Source: Lachnospiraceae bacterium MD335 (lineage in GTDB: Bacteria; Bacillota; Clostridia; Lachnospirales; Lachnospiraceae). From it: a stretch of 64,000 nt of DNA. Position numbers and translations under genes: made by a program. Positions 25,472-34,392 of this stretch are shown here, piece by piece (positions within the stretch are counted from its first letter, which is position 1; each line of letters begins with the position of its first letter). The stretch is taken from assembly GCA_000403335.2 (NCBI GenBank), contig KE159629.1, forward strand, positions 831,838 to 895,837. The letters run 5' to 3'. A model generated the notes under the pieces. The model saw only the letters and a program-made list of their open reading frames with translations. It had not been told where the DNA came from and did no database searches.

Positions 25472-25483
25472 AGTTAATGTCAA
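25455..25483 (-). promoter_or_regulatory. Promoter of the citrate synthase operon
   Basis: TTGACA and TACAAT with a 17-bp spacer on the minus strand, 62 bp upstream of the start. The palindrome overlaps its -10 and half of the spacer. Confidence 0.82.
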
Positions 25484-25522
25484 TAAGCAATCCCATTAGT
25501 TTCTTCTGCTGCTTACGGAAAT

Positions 25523-25566
25523 AAAAAAGATGCATCGTCCCGACAATTTCCTCAGACGCCGCATCC
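25523..25566 (-). terminator. Terminator after the EAL-domain gene
   Basis: GATGC/GCATC and CGTC/GACG paired arms with an interrupted stem, followed by a TTTTTT run on the minus strand. Confidence 0.6.
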
Positions 25567-25580
25567 TTTCCCTAAAACAT

Positions 25581-27644
25581 TTACTGCTTATACTCACTAA
25601 TCTCACAAAACGTAACCATAATAATCATTGTATCCGCCCGCCTGCCAATCGGCTTTATGGATAAACGGTACCACAAATCCGAGACGACCTCATACTCCAC
25701 CGGTTCAAAAAATTCGCCTCTGACAAGCTTCCCGAATTCTTCCAGCAAAATATTGCACTCATTTCTAACCCTGCGGTTATGCTCGTTCTCGTCAATGCCT
25801 TTCTCAAACGAAATGTCATTATCGTATTTTTTATTCGCACGCAAAAGCTCAATTTTGTTGTTGCGATACTCATAAATGGCAATCGGAATATCAAGCATAT
25901 CAAAGAAAATGCCCGTATTAGAACGTGTGTTCCAAATTTCACCGATAATATCCGCATTTTCATCCGTAAAGCTTCCTGTCACCCTCATATTTTCCTGCTC
26001 AAGAAACGCTTCATACTCTTCAATGGGCATCGGTTTTGCATAGAAAAAGCCCTGCGCATACTCACAGCCGATGCATTTTAAGAAATCGACCTGTTCCAGT
26101 GTTTCCACACCCTCCACAATTGAGGGAAGATGCAGCCATTTTGCCATACGGATAACGGAGGTAATCACTTTCTCTCCCTTGCTGTTAAACTTTTGGCTCT
26201 GCTGGAGAAACTTCATATCCACCTTGAGATAATCCACTTCCATATCTTTAAGCACGTTAAGGGACGAATAACCGCTTCCGAAATCATCCATCATAATCTT
26301 AAAACCGATGTCATGAAGCCTGCTCATGGTCTTCATGACAAGCGCCTGATCCTCCATAAACGCACTCTCTGTCAGCTCTAAATTCAAAAGTCCCGCCGGT
26401 ATGCGGTACTCCGTAATCAACTTCTTTAAGATTTCCACCAAATGCGGATTGTAAATGTTTACCCGCGACACATTGACGGAAATCGGGTTTGGATTTTTGC
26501 CTTCATCAAGCCATCTGCGAAGCAGCATACAGACATGGCGCCACATATACTGGTCCAGCCGTCCGATAATACCGTTTCGTTCATACACAGGAATAAACTC
26601 TCCCGGAGAAATCATCCCCCTGTCCGGGTGCTTCCACCGTACAAGCGCCTCCGCACCATAGGATTTATCGGTGACAAGATTGATTTTGGGCTGCAAAAAA
26701 ACCTCAAACTGCTCCTCATCAATCGCCTTATTGACCTCATTGATAATAAACTGCTCCTGCCGCATGTTTTCTATCATGCTGTCGTCATAATACGCCACGC
26801 TCTCCACAAATTTTCCCTTACAGTTCTTTGCCGCAAGAAACGCCCTGTCGTACATCTCAGACACGTCCATCGTCCGATCCTTAATCACGTAAACACCGCA
26901 GGACATCTTAATATTGTAATCCTTATTGACTTTCTTCAAATTAATTTGGAGCGCTTTTACAAGCAGGTCGATATTTTCCTCCTGATAGGGCATACACACG
27001 GCAAACACGTCATTTTCAAGTCTGCCGTACGCAAACTTGTCAAACACCAGTGCAACGCGGTCAAGCTCCTTTGCCACGCTCGAGAGTACTTTATCGCCTT
27101 CCTTGATACCATAAAAATTATTTATCATCTTAAACCGGTCAATGTCAATCCGCACAAACGCAAAATCACCGTCATGCGCATCCGCAAGCAGCATACGGAC
27201 CTCTTGATAAAACTTAAACTTCGTATACAATCCTGTCACCGCATCACGCTCCGACATAATCATGCGGCTTTTATCAATTGCATTCTTTATTCGAAACTGC
27301 AGCAGCACCGGATTGTACGGCTTCATTACAAAGTCCCAGACACCGGCTTCCAAACACTTTTTCTCGGAATGCCAGTCCTCGTTTGAGGTAGCTACAATCA
27401 CAGGAATATTATCATACTCTTTATGGCGGCGGAACTCTTCCATAAACTGAAATCCGTCCATTACAGGCATAATCAAATCGAGCACAATCACGGCAATTTT
27501 ATTGATATTCCGCTCCAAAATCTCAAGCGCTTCCTTACCGTTCCATGCACCGATAACTTCAAACTCATCAACCAGCACATCCGTAAGTGATTTTTTAACA
27601 AATTCCTCATCATCAACTACGAGTATGGTATTTTTTATCTCCAT
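25581..27644 (-). CDS. Response regulator with degenerate GGDEF and intact EAL domain
   Basis: A 687-residue c-di-GMP signalling protein. REC domain (1-125): acidic pair DD11-12 and phospho-Asp56 in VLDLIMP. GGDEF domain (about 135-290) begins RDAVTGLYTKFKFYQEV, but the active motif reads RLEND instead of GGDEF, so it is probably inactive. EAL domain (about 300-550): GAEALVRWKHP, LNLELTESAF, MDDFGSGYSSLNVL and DYLKVDMKFL, with key acidic residues intact, which predicts c-di-GMP hydrolysis. The last 120 residues look PAS-like (IPIAIYEYRNNKIELLRANKKY). The start follows AAAGGAGCGGTTGTC. No histidine kinase is adjacent. Confidence 0.93.
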   Translation of the reverse strand: MEIKNTILVVDDEEFVKKSLTDVLVDEFEVIGAWNGKEALEILERNINKIAVIVLDLIMPVMDGFQFMEEFRRHKEYDNIPVIVATSNEDWHSEKKCLEAGVWDFVMKPYNPVLLQFRIKNAIDKSRMIMSERDAVTGLYTKFKFYQEVRMLLADAHDGDFAFVRIDIDRFKMINNFYGIKEGDKVLSSVAKELDRVALVFDKFAYGRLENDVFAVCMPYQEENIDLLVKALQINLKKVNKDYNIKMSCGVYVIKDRTMDVSEMYDRAFLAAKNCKGKFVESVAYYDDSMIENMRQEQFIINEVNKAIDEEQFEVFLQPKINLVTDKSYGAEALVRWKHPDRGMISPGEFIPVYERNGIIGRLDQYMWRHVCMLLRRWLDEGKNPNPISVNVSRVNIYNPHLVEILKKLITEYRIPAGLLNLELTESAFMEDQALVMKTMSRLHDIGFKIMMDDFGSGYSSLNVLKDMEVDYLKVDMKFLQQSQKFNSKGEKVITSVIRMAKWLHLPSIVEGVETLEQVDFLKCIGCEYAQGFFYAKPMPIEEYEAFLEQENMRVTGSFTDENADIIGEIWNTRSNTGIFFDMLDIPIAIYEYRNNKIELLRANKKYDNDISFEKGIDENEHNRRVRNECNILLEEFGKLVRGEFFEPVEYEVVSDLWYRLSIKPIGRRADTMIIMVTFCEISEYKQ

Positions 27645-27730
27645 GACAACCGCTCCTTTTGTATAAAATACCCAATTTCACTGGTATATTTTTAATATTA
27701 CTGTGAAAACAGTACAGTTGTCAATACTTT

Positions 27731-27765
27731 GCACAAAAAGGAACCGTTTTTGGTTCCTTTTTGTG
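27731..27765. terminator. Terminator after the transglutaminase-like gene
   Basis: Perfect 15-bp stem (GCACAAAAAGGAACC and its complement) with a 5-6 base loop and T-rich flank, 25 bp past the stop. Confidence 0.82.
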
Positions 27766-27789
27766 CAATATTACTAAATTTTATATGGA

Positions 27790-30700
27790 TTATTTTGTTT
27801 TAAAGCTCTTTACGATTGGCTTGTTTTTAAGATCTGTAAGATTTGCACCTGCTGCCTCTACTTTTACGAAATATTGGGTTTTTGCAGCAAGAATGTCTTT
27901 ATTGACCTGCGTCTTGCATTCCTTATCTTTGTAGAACGTCATCTTATAATCCGTCTCAGGCAACATATTCTTACCGATTGCAACCGTAACGACAGGAGTT
28001 GTGCCATTTACTTTTACGGTCACTTTTACCTTCTTAATATCATTTGGCTCTATCTTCCATGTTGCACCTTCAATCGCTACAGGTTTATTATCCCCACCGG
28101 AATAATTTCCCTTGCCCACAATTTCCATTGTGTACTCTCCTGCCTCTGTAGGATTAGTGGTTGTTTCCTTTGTTACTTTATTTGTATACTTAATATCATA
28201 GTCTTTGCCAGCCTTTAATCCCACTTTCTTAGGCTTCTTTCCGCTGTTATCAATATGCTTCACCGTGCTCTTTGTTTGATTCACACCGCCATTATATAAA
28301 TTCTTCGGTGATACCTTGATTGCACTAGTATCGACCTTGAGTTCAAGCGGACTGATAATAAACTCTTTTTTCAATTCTCCGCCAAATGTTCCTGTGCCCG
28401 CAATAACAACCGATGCAGTTCCCGCATCTTTATTATTAAAATAACTTACCTTAAACTTCACCTTCTTGGCTTTTCCCTCACTTGACAGTACAACCTTGGG
28501 CTTATATGCTTTACCTGTGTACATCAGTTTACCCTCTTTTCCATCTTTCACAAGCGCATCAACTTCCTTGAGGTCAAACCAATTTTCATCCAGCATTTCG
28601 CCCACAGAGTAATTCAGTGTTGCCTTCTTTGTACCAAAAGTAACCGTAACCTTTGTTTTTCCTACTGCCGCAGGTGTTATGGCAAGATCTATTTTGTTTC
28701 CTGTAACTGTAGTTGAAATCTCAGCCACACTTGTATTTGAAGAAACAATTGCAAAATCATCAAAAATTCCCTTTTGATACAGCTCTTCGGCAGTATATAC
28801 CGGATTCTCTGCCTTCTGCTTTACTGTAAGATAAACATGCTGCGTTTCCTTTTTACTGCTTCCGCTTACAATTCCGCCGGAAGTTGTAAGGCTGGCCTTT
28901 CCGCTATCTTCAAAAAGGAGCGAATTGATTTGATGTACATTGACAACACATGTCTCCGTCATTCCCGCTGCCGTAAGCGTGATTTTAGCCTGCCCCGGAG
29001 CCACTGCCGTAATCTTACCGTTTTTATCTACCTTTGCTACTTTTTCATCACTGCTTAACCATGTCTTTGTAACATTTTCATTTGATATGTACGCATTATC
29101 ATAAGTAAGTTCCGCTGTCTTTTTCGGAAGAAGGTTAATCTCTGTCTGAGAAAGTTTGATGCTCTCAACCGCAGGCTTATACCCGGTAGCCGAAGGTGTT
29201 ACAAAATCAAATATCTCTGTAAAACTATTATATCTGTTTCCAACAGGAAAGTGATAGCCGTCATCCGCACACAGAAGATAATCTTCTGTTGATCCCCCCA
29301 GTTTCTCATCATCATTCCATGTCGAATCATGCAGGTACCAATTTCTATCCGGCATTTGAACATAATTCCATGCATGTCCGCCGAATCCGCTCTCTGTGTC
29401 TGCAGGCACTAAGCCTGTTGCATACATGTTAGGAATACCGATTGAATCAAGAAGTCTTGTCATGGAGAGCGCGTAACTTTCACATACACCATATCCTTTT
29501 AGTAAAATACCATAGGATGAATGGGAATAATAATAAATTTCCCGTGTACTCTTATCCGATGAGCTGCCGCCAGTTACTCCTACCATGTTGTAATAATTAT
29601 TTTCACAAATCCACTTGTCAAAATATTTTACAATTCCATATACCGGCGCGTTAGGATAATTTTGAATTGCATATTCCTGTGCCTGTGCCGCAAGCTCTAA
29701 AATCTTAGCCTCCGCGGCTTTATTAAGTGACGCATTGTAAAATTCGGACTTTCCAATATTTACTTCCCACTCATATGTTGGATCAGACTTTGAATAATAG
29801 TAATATACGATGTCAAGTTTACCTTGCGATGACAAGTCCATCCAATCACATTTATACGGTTCTGTCAAAATATATGCCGAAATGGCCTGCTTAAAATCAT
29901 CCAAAGTTAATTTACTTGTGGCATTAAATTTAAATTTGTTGGTTCCTTTTCCCATTGCCCCGCAAGCTTTGTAAATCGTTTGCTGGTTTTTCGTAAGCTG
30001 CGAACTAAACCAGTCTTTCGAGGGCAAAATAGATTTTATCTCCTGTATTTCAGCGCTATCATATCCTAAATCTACAATAATATCTGCTTTTACGTTCTCA
30101 ATTACAGGAAAATATTCTTCCTCAAGTTCGGGAATCAACTCCATATTTTCTTCTGACAACAACGTATCTTCTGTTTCAGACTCTGACTCTTCCTCCATAT
30201 CAGTCTGCGTTTCTTCTGCTGAAGTCTCGTCTATCACTGTTTCATCACTCGATTGTGACTCCATTTCACTCTCAACGGCGCTCTCTTGTGCATCCGTATC
30301 TGATACAGTTTCTTCTACCGTTGTTTCTTCCTGCGTTGCGGTATCTTCTTCCGTGCTGTCATCTGCTGTCGTTTCCTCTGTTAAGGTTTCTTCTATAGTC
30401 TCTTCCAAAGACTCTTCTGCGGAAGCCTTTTCTATTGAATCTTCTACATCAACGGTTTCTTCAGCCTCACTCTTATCCTCCAAAGCTTCAGCCTGTGATG
30501 CTGCAGTTTCCTCTCCTTGTGTCTCTTGGGCAATTTCCTCGGTCTGTACACTCTCTATAAAGTCTTCTGCAAGTTTACCCATACCTGTCTCGAGCGCTTT
30601 TACGGGAATAGAGTAATGAAAAGCAAGCGTACCATCTTCATCCACGGCTGCTACGACATCCTCTAAAATATCCCCTTCTCTGAATGCAGATGCAATCTCG

Positions 30701-31041
30701 TCACAAAATGCAAAATACGCATCCCGTGCATCCGCATTCAATGCTTTTACATTTTCTGCCGAAAGGTATACCACATCCTCGTAGACAACTCCGTCGGAGC
30801 CAACCGCTTTCCCGCTCTCCGAAACATTGAAAGTATACAAATCACCTGCCGCAGAGTGAAGCGTTTCCTGTTCTTCCTCACTACTTTCTGCCACATCGTC
30901 CGCTTCTTTCGTTTCCTCAGTAATCACAGCGCTCTCTTCCGAAAGCTCCGCCGCATTCACGGTTCTCACCGTCATACCAGAAGGGATGCCAGTCACTACA
31001 AGCGTCAATGCAAGCAACATTGAAACAATTTTCTTTTTCAC
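27790..31041 (-). CDS. Large secreted transglutaminase-like cysteine protein with Ig-like domains
   Basis: A 1083-residue extracellular protein. A signal peptide (1-31) is followed by a very acidic, Glu/Ser/Thr-rich stretch (about 40-300). The central domain is transglutaminase-like, with the full triad C520 (GYGVCESYALSM), H556 (GGHAWNYV) and D572 (LHDSTW). It continues into a Big_2 type Ig-like domain (VESIKLSQTEINLLPKKTAEL, KVDKNGKITAVAPGQAKITL) and further beta domains with repeated Ig-like segments to the end. No LPXTG or S-layer anchor is seen. Family members act as proteases or transpeptidases on surface proteins; the substrate is unknown. The start follows AGGAGGAAAAGCTGTG. Confidence 0.9.
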   Translation of the reverse strand: MKKKIVSMLLALTLVVTGIPSGMTVRTVNAAELSEESAVITEETKEADDVAESSEEEQETLHSAAGDLYTFNVSESGKAVGSDGVVYEDVVYLSAENVKALNADARDAYFAFCDEIASAFREGDILEDVVAAVDEDGTLAFHYSIPVKALETGMGKLAEDFIESVQTEEIAQETQGEETAASQAEALEDKSEAEETVDVEDSIEKASAEESLEETIEETLTEETTADDSTEEDTATQEETTVEETVSDTDAQESAVESEMESQSSDETVIDETSAEETQTDMEEESESETEDTLLSEENMELIPELEEEYFPVIENVKADIIVDLGYDSAEIQEIKSILPSKDWFSSQLTKNQQTIYKACGAMGKGTNKFKFNATSKLTLDDFKQAISAYILTEPYKCDWMDLSSQGKLDIVYYYYSKSDPTYEWEVNIGKSEFYNASLNKAAEAKILELAAQAQEYAIQNYPNAPVYGIVKYFDKWICENNYYNMVGVTGGSSSDKSTREIYYYSHSSYGILLKGYGVCESYALSMTRLLDSIGIPNMYATGLVPADTESGFGGHAWNYVQMPDRNWYLHDSTWNDDEKLGGSTEDYLLCADDGYHFPVGNRYNSFTEIFDFVTPSATGYKPAVESIKLSQTEINLLPKKTAELTYDNAYISNENVTKTWLSSDEKVAKVDKNGKITAVAPGQAKITLTAAGMTETCVVNVHQINSLLFEDSGKASLTTSGGIVSGSSKKETQHVYLTVKQKAENPVYTAEELYQKGIFDDFAIVSSNTSVAEISTTVTGNKIDLAITPAAVGKTKVTVTFGTKKATLNYSVGEMLDENWFDLKEVDALVKDGKEGKLMYTGKAYKPKVVLSSEGKAKKVKFKVSYFNNKDAGTASVVIAGTGTFGGELKKEFIISPLELKVDTSAIKVSPKNLYNGGVNQTKSTVKHIDNSGKKPKKVGLKAGKDYDIKYTNKVTKETTTNPTEAGEYTMEIVGKGNYSGGDNKPVAIEGATWKIEPNDIKKVKVTVKVNGTTPVVTVAIGKNMLPETDYKMTFYKDKECKTQVNKDILAAKTQYFVKVEAAGANLTDLKNKPIVKSFKTK

Positions 31042-31217
31042 AGCTTTTCCTCCTAAAAATTAATTTACTAAACTGCAAAATACCTCTTTATAAACTTTTG
31101 TTTGTAAATACTGGTAAATTATTTGCATGTTTAAAATTAATTATAGCGCATTTTTTCAATATAACAAGCTTCATTTTGCATAAATTTTATAAAAATTAAC
31201 CAAACATTTATATCGAA

Positions 31218-31246
31218 TTGACAACAACATCCTATTTTGCTAATAT
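31218..31246 (+). promoter_or_regulatory. Promoter of the small lipoprotein gene
   Basis: TTGACA and TAATAT with 17 bp between them, 78 bp upstream of the ATG. The remaining 31042-31324 gap is AT-rich with no gene. Confidence 0.82.
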
Positions 31247-31324
31247 TGGTTTTAAGTTATCCCGCTGTCAAATCAAATGCAAGCAAAACGCTAACCCACA
31301 ATACTGTAAACCGGAGGATACCAC

Positions 31325-31741
31325 ATGAAAAATCAGCATATATTACAACTTTCCACTTTGCTCATCGGCACTGTACTTTTTTTAACGGGATGCAGTTTTT
31401 TCAAAAGCTCCCATTCATTAAACACAGACAGTCCCATTAATGAGTTGGTCCCGAATACAGAAGTAACTTTGGAAACTAAAATCGAAAGCGCCGCCGACAT
31501 GTGCAGCTTTCTTAAAACCTCTTACGCTAAAATGCAGGAGCTTGCCGCCGCACAAGACGCTTCGCCTGACGGCGTAAAAGCGGCAAAAGCAGTCGAAGAG
31601 CAACACGACGACCGCTTACAAGAACTTTTTGCCCTTGATTTTTCCACAATGGACGAAACACAAATCGATTCGTATCTTGTGGAAATGACAGACCTCATCA
31701 CGGTAATCCGTGAAGCAAGAGACGCGCTGACCTTCAACTAA
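31325..31741 (+). CDS. Small lipoprotein, unknown function
   Basis: The 138 residues start with a lipoprotein signal (LLIGTVLFLTGC, lipidated C23), so it is anchored outside the membrane. The rest is an acidic, mostly helical domain (ETKIESAADMCSFLKTSYAKMQEL and DETQIDSYLVEMTDLITVIREARDAL). A family could not be recognised. The start follows CGGAGGATACCAC. It has its own promoter and terminator, so it is a one-gene unit. Its stop codon lies inside the terminator stem. Confidence 0.82.
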   Translation: MKNQHILQLSTLLIGTVLFLTGCSFFKSSHSLNTDSPINELVPNTEVTLETKIESAADMCSFLKTSYAKMQELAAAQDASPDGVKAAKAVEEQHDDRLQELFALDFSTMDETQIDSYLVEMTDLITVIREARDALTFN

Positions 31742-31765
31742 ACGACGGTCAGCGCGCTTTTTTTT
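31724..31765 (+). terminator. Terminator overlapping the lipoprotein stop
   Basis: GCGCTGACC/GGTCAGCGC stem followed by a run of eight Ts; the 5' arm is coding sequence. Confidence 0.85.
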
Positions 31766-31773
31766 GATGCTTT

Positions 31774-31983
31774 TTACTCGATGGAAACCACCTTATAATC
31801 CTGCTCCTCCACAGCCTTCGTAAGCGCCTCGTCAGACACCTCGCCGCTGCACGTTACCACTGCGGTTCCCTTTTCGTGGCTTACCGCCGCCTCTGTGACC
31901 CCCGCAAGCGCCTCTAAGCATTTCTTGACCCGTGCCTCGCAGTGTCCGCACATCATTCCTTCGATTTTCATTGTCTTTGTCAT
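31774..31983 (-). CDS. copZ: Probable CopZ copper chaperone made by internal initiation within copA
   Basis: The last 69 codons of copA form a complete HMA domain of standard CopZ size, beginning at an ATG that follows AAAGGAGGA by seven bases. The metal motif is MMCGHCEARVKKCL, and the fold has the usual beta-alpha-beta-beta-alpha-beta spacing (TKTMKIEG, VTEAAVSHEKGTAVV, ALTKAVEEQDYKVV). In the long protein it is a fused C-terminal domain. Whether free CopZ is made from this start is inferred from the ribosome site alone; the E. coli copA gene makes a free metal-binding domain by frameshifting, which gives a precedent. Confidence 0.68.
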   Translation of the reverse strand: MTKTMKIEGMMCGHCEARVKKCLEALAGVTEAAVSHEKGTAVVTCSGEVSDEALTKAVEEQDYKVVSIE

Positions 31984-34356
31984 GTTGAAATCCTCCTTTT
32001 TCAGTTCTGCTTCCTGATTTTCCTTTATCATATGGCGCGCCTTTTTGTCCCTTGACGCGTCATGAATATTGGCAAAATTTAAGCGCAGCGCGTTTGTCAC
32101 CACGCAAAAGCTTGAAAGGCTCATCGCCGCCGCCGCAAACATCGGATTGAGCTGAATGTGAAAGAGCGGAATCAGCAGTCCTGCCGCAAGCGGGATACCG
32201 ATAATGTTGTAGATAAACGCCCAAAATAAGTTTTCGTGAATGTTGCGCAGCGTCCGCCGGCTCAGGCGGATTGCCGCAGGCACGTCACTAAGCCTGCTCT
32301 TCATCAGCACCACGTCCGCCGCGTCGATTGCGACGTCCGTTCCCGCGCCGATTGCAATGCCGATGTCCGCTCTTGTAAGCGCGGGAGCGTCGTTGATGCC
32401 GTCGCCGACCATTGCCACCTTGCCTTTTTCTTTTAACTTGCGAATGACGCTCTCCTTGCCGTCGGGGAGAACGCCTGCAATCACCTCCGTCACGCCTGCC
32501 TGCGCGCCGATTGCCTGCGCGGTCTGCTCGTTATCGCCCGTGAGCATCACCACATGAAGCCCCATGTTTTTCAGAGCCTGCACTGCCTGCGCGCTGTCCT
32601 CCTTGATAACGTCCGCCACCGCAATCATTCCTACAAGCGCATCGTTTCCCGCTGTGTCCTCACGTGTAAAAAAGAGCGGTGTCTTGCCCTGCCGTGAGAG
32701 TTCCTTGGACTGTTTTTGCAGTGCATTGGGAATCCCCGTCTTTTTTCCGATAAAGCTTCCGCTGCCGCCAAAAAGCCGTTTTCCGTCGCACAGTGCCGTA
32801 ACGCCGTTTCCCGAAAGCGCCTCAAACTCCGTAATCGTACCAATCTGCTTCTGACTGTTTTTGTCCGCGTTTTTTGCCAATTCATTCTGCGCATACTCGC
32901 ACACGGCGCGCGCAAGCGGATGCTCGCTTTTTTCCTCCAGCGCATATGCCATTGCAATCAATGTCTTTGCATCAATACCCTCTATGGGTATAATATCCGT
33001 AACCTTCGGCATACCGCTTGTAATCGTGCCTGTCTTGTCAAGTGCGACAATCTGCACCTTTCCCGCCTCTTCCAATGATACGGCGGTTTTGAATAAAATG
33101 CCTTTTTTGGCGCCGACACCGTTTCCGACCATAATCGCAACGGGGGTTGCAAGCCCGAGCGCGCAAGGGCAGCTGATGACAAGAACGGAGATGCCCCTTG
33201 CAAGCGCAAATCCCACGCCTGCGCCGGTCAACAGCCACACAAACGCCGTGACCAGTGCGATTGCGATAACCGCAGGCACAAACACGCCCGATACGCGGTC
33301 CGCGACCTTGGCAATCGGCGCTTTGGTTGCCGCCGCGTCGCTCACCATCTTGATAATCTGCGAAAGCGTCGTATCCTCGCCGACGCGCACCGCCTCACAT
33401 TTGATAAATCCGGAGCGGTTTATGGTTGCTGCCGACACGCTGTCGCCCGCCGCCTTGTCGACCGGAATGCTCTCACCCGTAAGCGCCGCCTCGTCAACTG
33501 CGCTCGTTCCCTCAAGCACAATGCCGTCAACCGGAATGCTCTCGCCCGGTCTTACCACGAACACGTCGCCTTTGACGACTTCTTCAATACCAACCGTGCG
33601 CTCGCTGCCGTCTTGCACGACGACCGCTGTCTTCGGGGATATGCGCATCAGCCCTTTCAGTGCATCGGTTGTTCTGCCCTTTGAGCGCGCCTCCAACATT
33701 TTTCCTACAGTGATAAGCGTCAGAATCATCGCCGCAGACTCAAAATAAAATTCATGCATGTAGTCCATGACTGCCTGCATATCGCCGTTTAGCTGTGCAT
33801 CCGTCATCGCAAAAAGCGCGTACGCGCTGTACACAAATGCAGCCGTAGAACCAAGCGCCACCAGTGTGTCCATGTTTGGCGACTTATGAAACAGGCTTTT
33901 AAAACCGCTGATAAAAAACTTTTGGTTGATGACCATGACTGATATGGTCAATAAAAGCTGTATCAGCCCCATTGCGACATGATTGCCTTCCAGTATGGAC
34001 GGCACGGGAAAGCCCCACATCATATGTCCCATTGAAAGATACATCAGGACAATCAGAAATCCCAAAGAATAAATCAGACGCTGCTTTAAGACCGGCGTTT
34101 CCTTATCTGCAAGCAGGTCTTCCTGCGATGCGTCCAAAGCGTTTTTCTGCACCGCGTTGTTTTTTGGCATCGCTCCGTAGCCTGCCTCTTCCACTGCCTT
34201 GATAATGTCTTCTGGCTTTGCCGTGCCTTCTACGCCCATTGCGTTTGTCAAAAGACTGACGGAACACGCATTTACGCCCGCTACCTTCGACACTGCCTTC
34301 TCCACCCTGCTGCTGCAGGCGGCGCAGCTCATTCCCGTCACCGTATACTGCTCCAT
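31774..34356 (-). CDS. copA: Copper-exporting P1B-type ATPase with N- and C-terminal metal-binding domains
   Basis: Pumps Cu(I) out of the cytosol. The 860 residues show an N-terminal HMA domain (MSCAACSSRVEKAV, CAAC), transmembrane helices, the actuator TGES motif (LTGESIPVDKAAGD), CPC in SCPCALGLATP, phosphorylation DKTGTITSG, HP motif (EHPLARAVCEYA) and hinge VGDGINDAPALTRAD. Unusually, a complete second HMA domain (MTKTMKIEGMMCGHCEARVKKCL, CGHC) is fused at the C-terminus (last 69 residues). An internal ribosome site and ATG precede it. csoR lies 36 bp upstream in the same operon. Confidence 0.96.
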   Translation of the reverse strand: MEQYTVTGMSCAACSSRVEKAVSKVAGVNACSVSLLTNAMGVEGTAKPEDIIKAVEEAGYGAMPKNNAVQKNALDASQEDLLADKETPVLKQRLIYSLGFLIVLMYLSMGHMMWGFPVPSILEGNHVAMGLIQLLLTISVMVINQKFFISGFKSLFHKSPNMDTLVALGSTAAFVYSAYALFAMTDAQLNGDMQAVMDYMHEFYFESAAMILTLITVGKMLEARSKGRTTDALKGLMRISPKTAVVVQDGSERTVGIEEVVKGDVFVVRPGESIPVDGIVLEGTSAVDEAALTGESIPVDKAAGDSVSAATINRSGFIKCEAVRVGEDTTLSQIIKMVSDAAATKAPIAKVADRVSGVFVPAVIAIALVTAFVWLLTGAGVGFALARGISVLVISCPCALGLATPVAIMVGNGVGAKKGILFKTAVSLEEAGKVQIVALDKTGTITSGMPKVTDIIPIEGIDAKTLIAMAYALEEKSEHPLARAVCEYAQNELAKNADKNSQKQIGTITEFEALSGNGVTALCDGKRLFGGSGSFIGKKTGIPNALQKQSKELSRQGKTPLFFTREDTAGNDALVGMIAVADVIKEDSAQAVQALKNMGLHVVMLTGDNEQTAQAIGAQAGVTEVIAGVLPDGKESVIRKLKEKGKVAMVGDGINDAPALTRADIGIAIGAGTDVAIDAADVVLMKSRLSDVPAAIRLSRRTLRNIHENLFWAFIYNIIGIPLAAGLLIPLFHIQLNPMFAAAAMSLSSFCVVTNALRLNFANIHDASRDKKARHMIKENQEAELKKEDFNMTKTMKIEGMMCGHCEARVKKCLEALAGVTEAAVSHEKGTAVVTCSGEVSDEALTKAVEEQDYKVVSIE
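31991..31999 (-). promoter_or_regulatory. Internal ribosome-binding site for embedded CopZ
   Basis: AAAGGAGGA lies in frame inside copA, seven bases before an in-frame ATG. It is as good as any gene-start site in the window, and chance within a coding region is unlikely. Confidence 0.7.
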
Positions 34357-34392
34357 CTCCCATTACCCCCTCTCGTATCTGTTTATTCATGC

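Noticed and set aside
26442..27386. Plus-strand frame of 314 codons antisense to the EAL gene
   Set aside because: The composition (His, Arg and Ile-rich) is typical of an antisense shadow; the EAL protein explains the region.
32861..33748. Plus-strand frame of 295 codons antisense to copA
   Set aside because: Ala/Ser/Thr-rich shadow of a conserved P-type ATPase; no start site.
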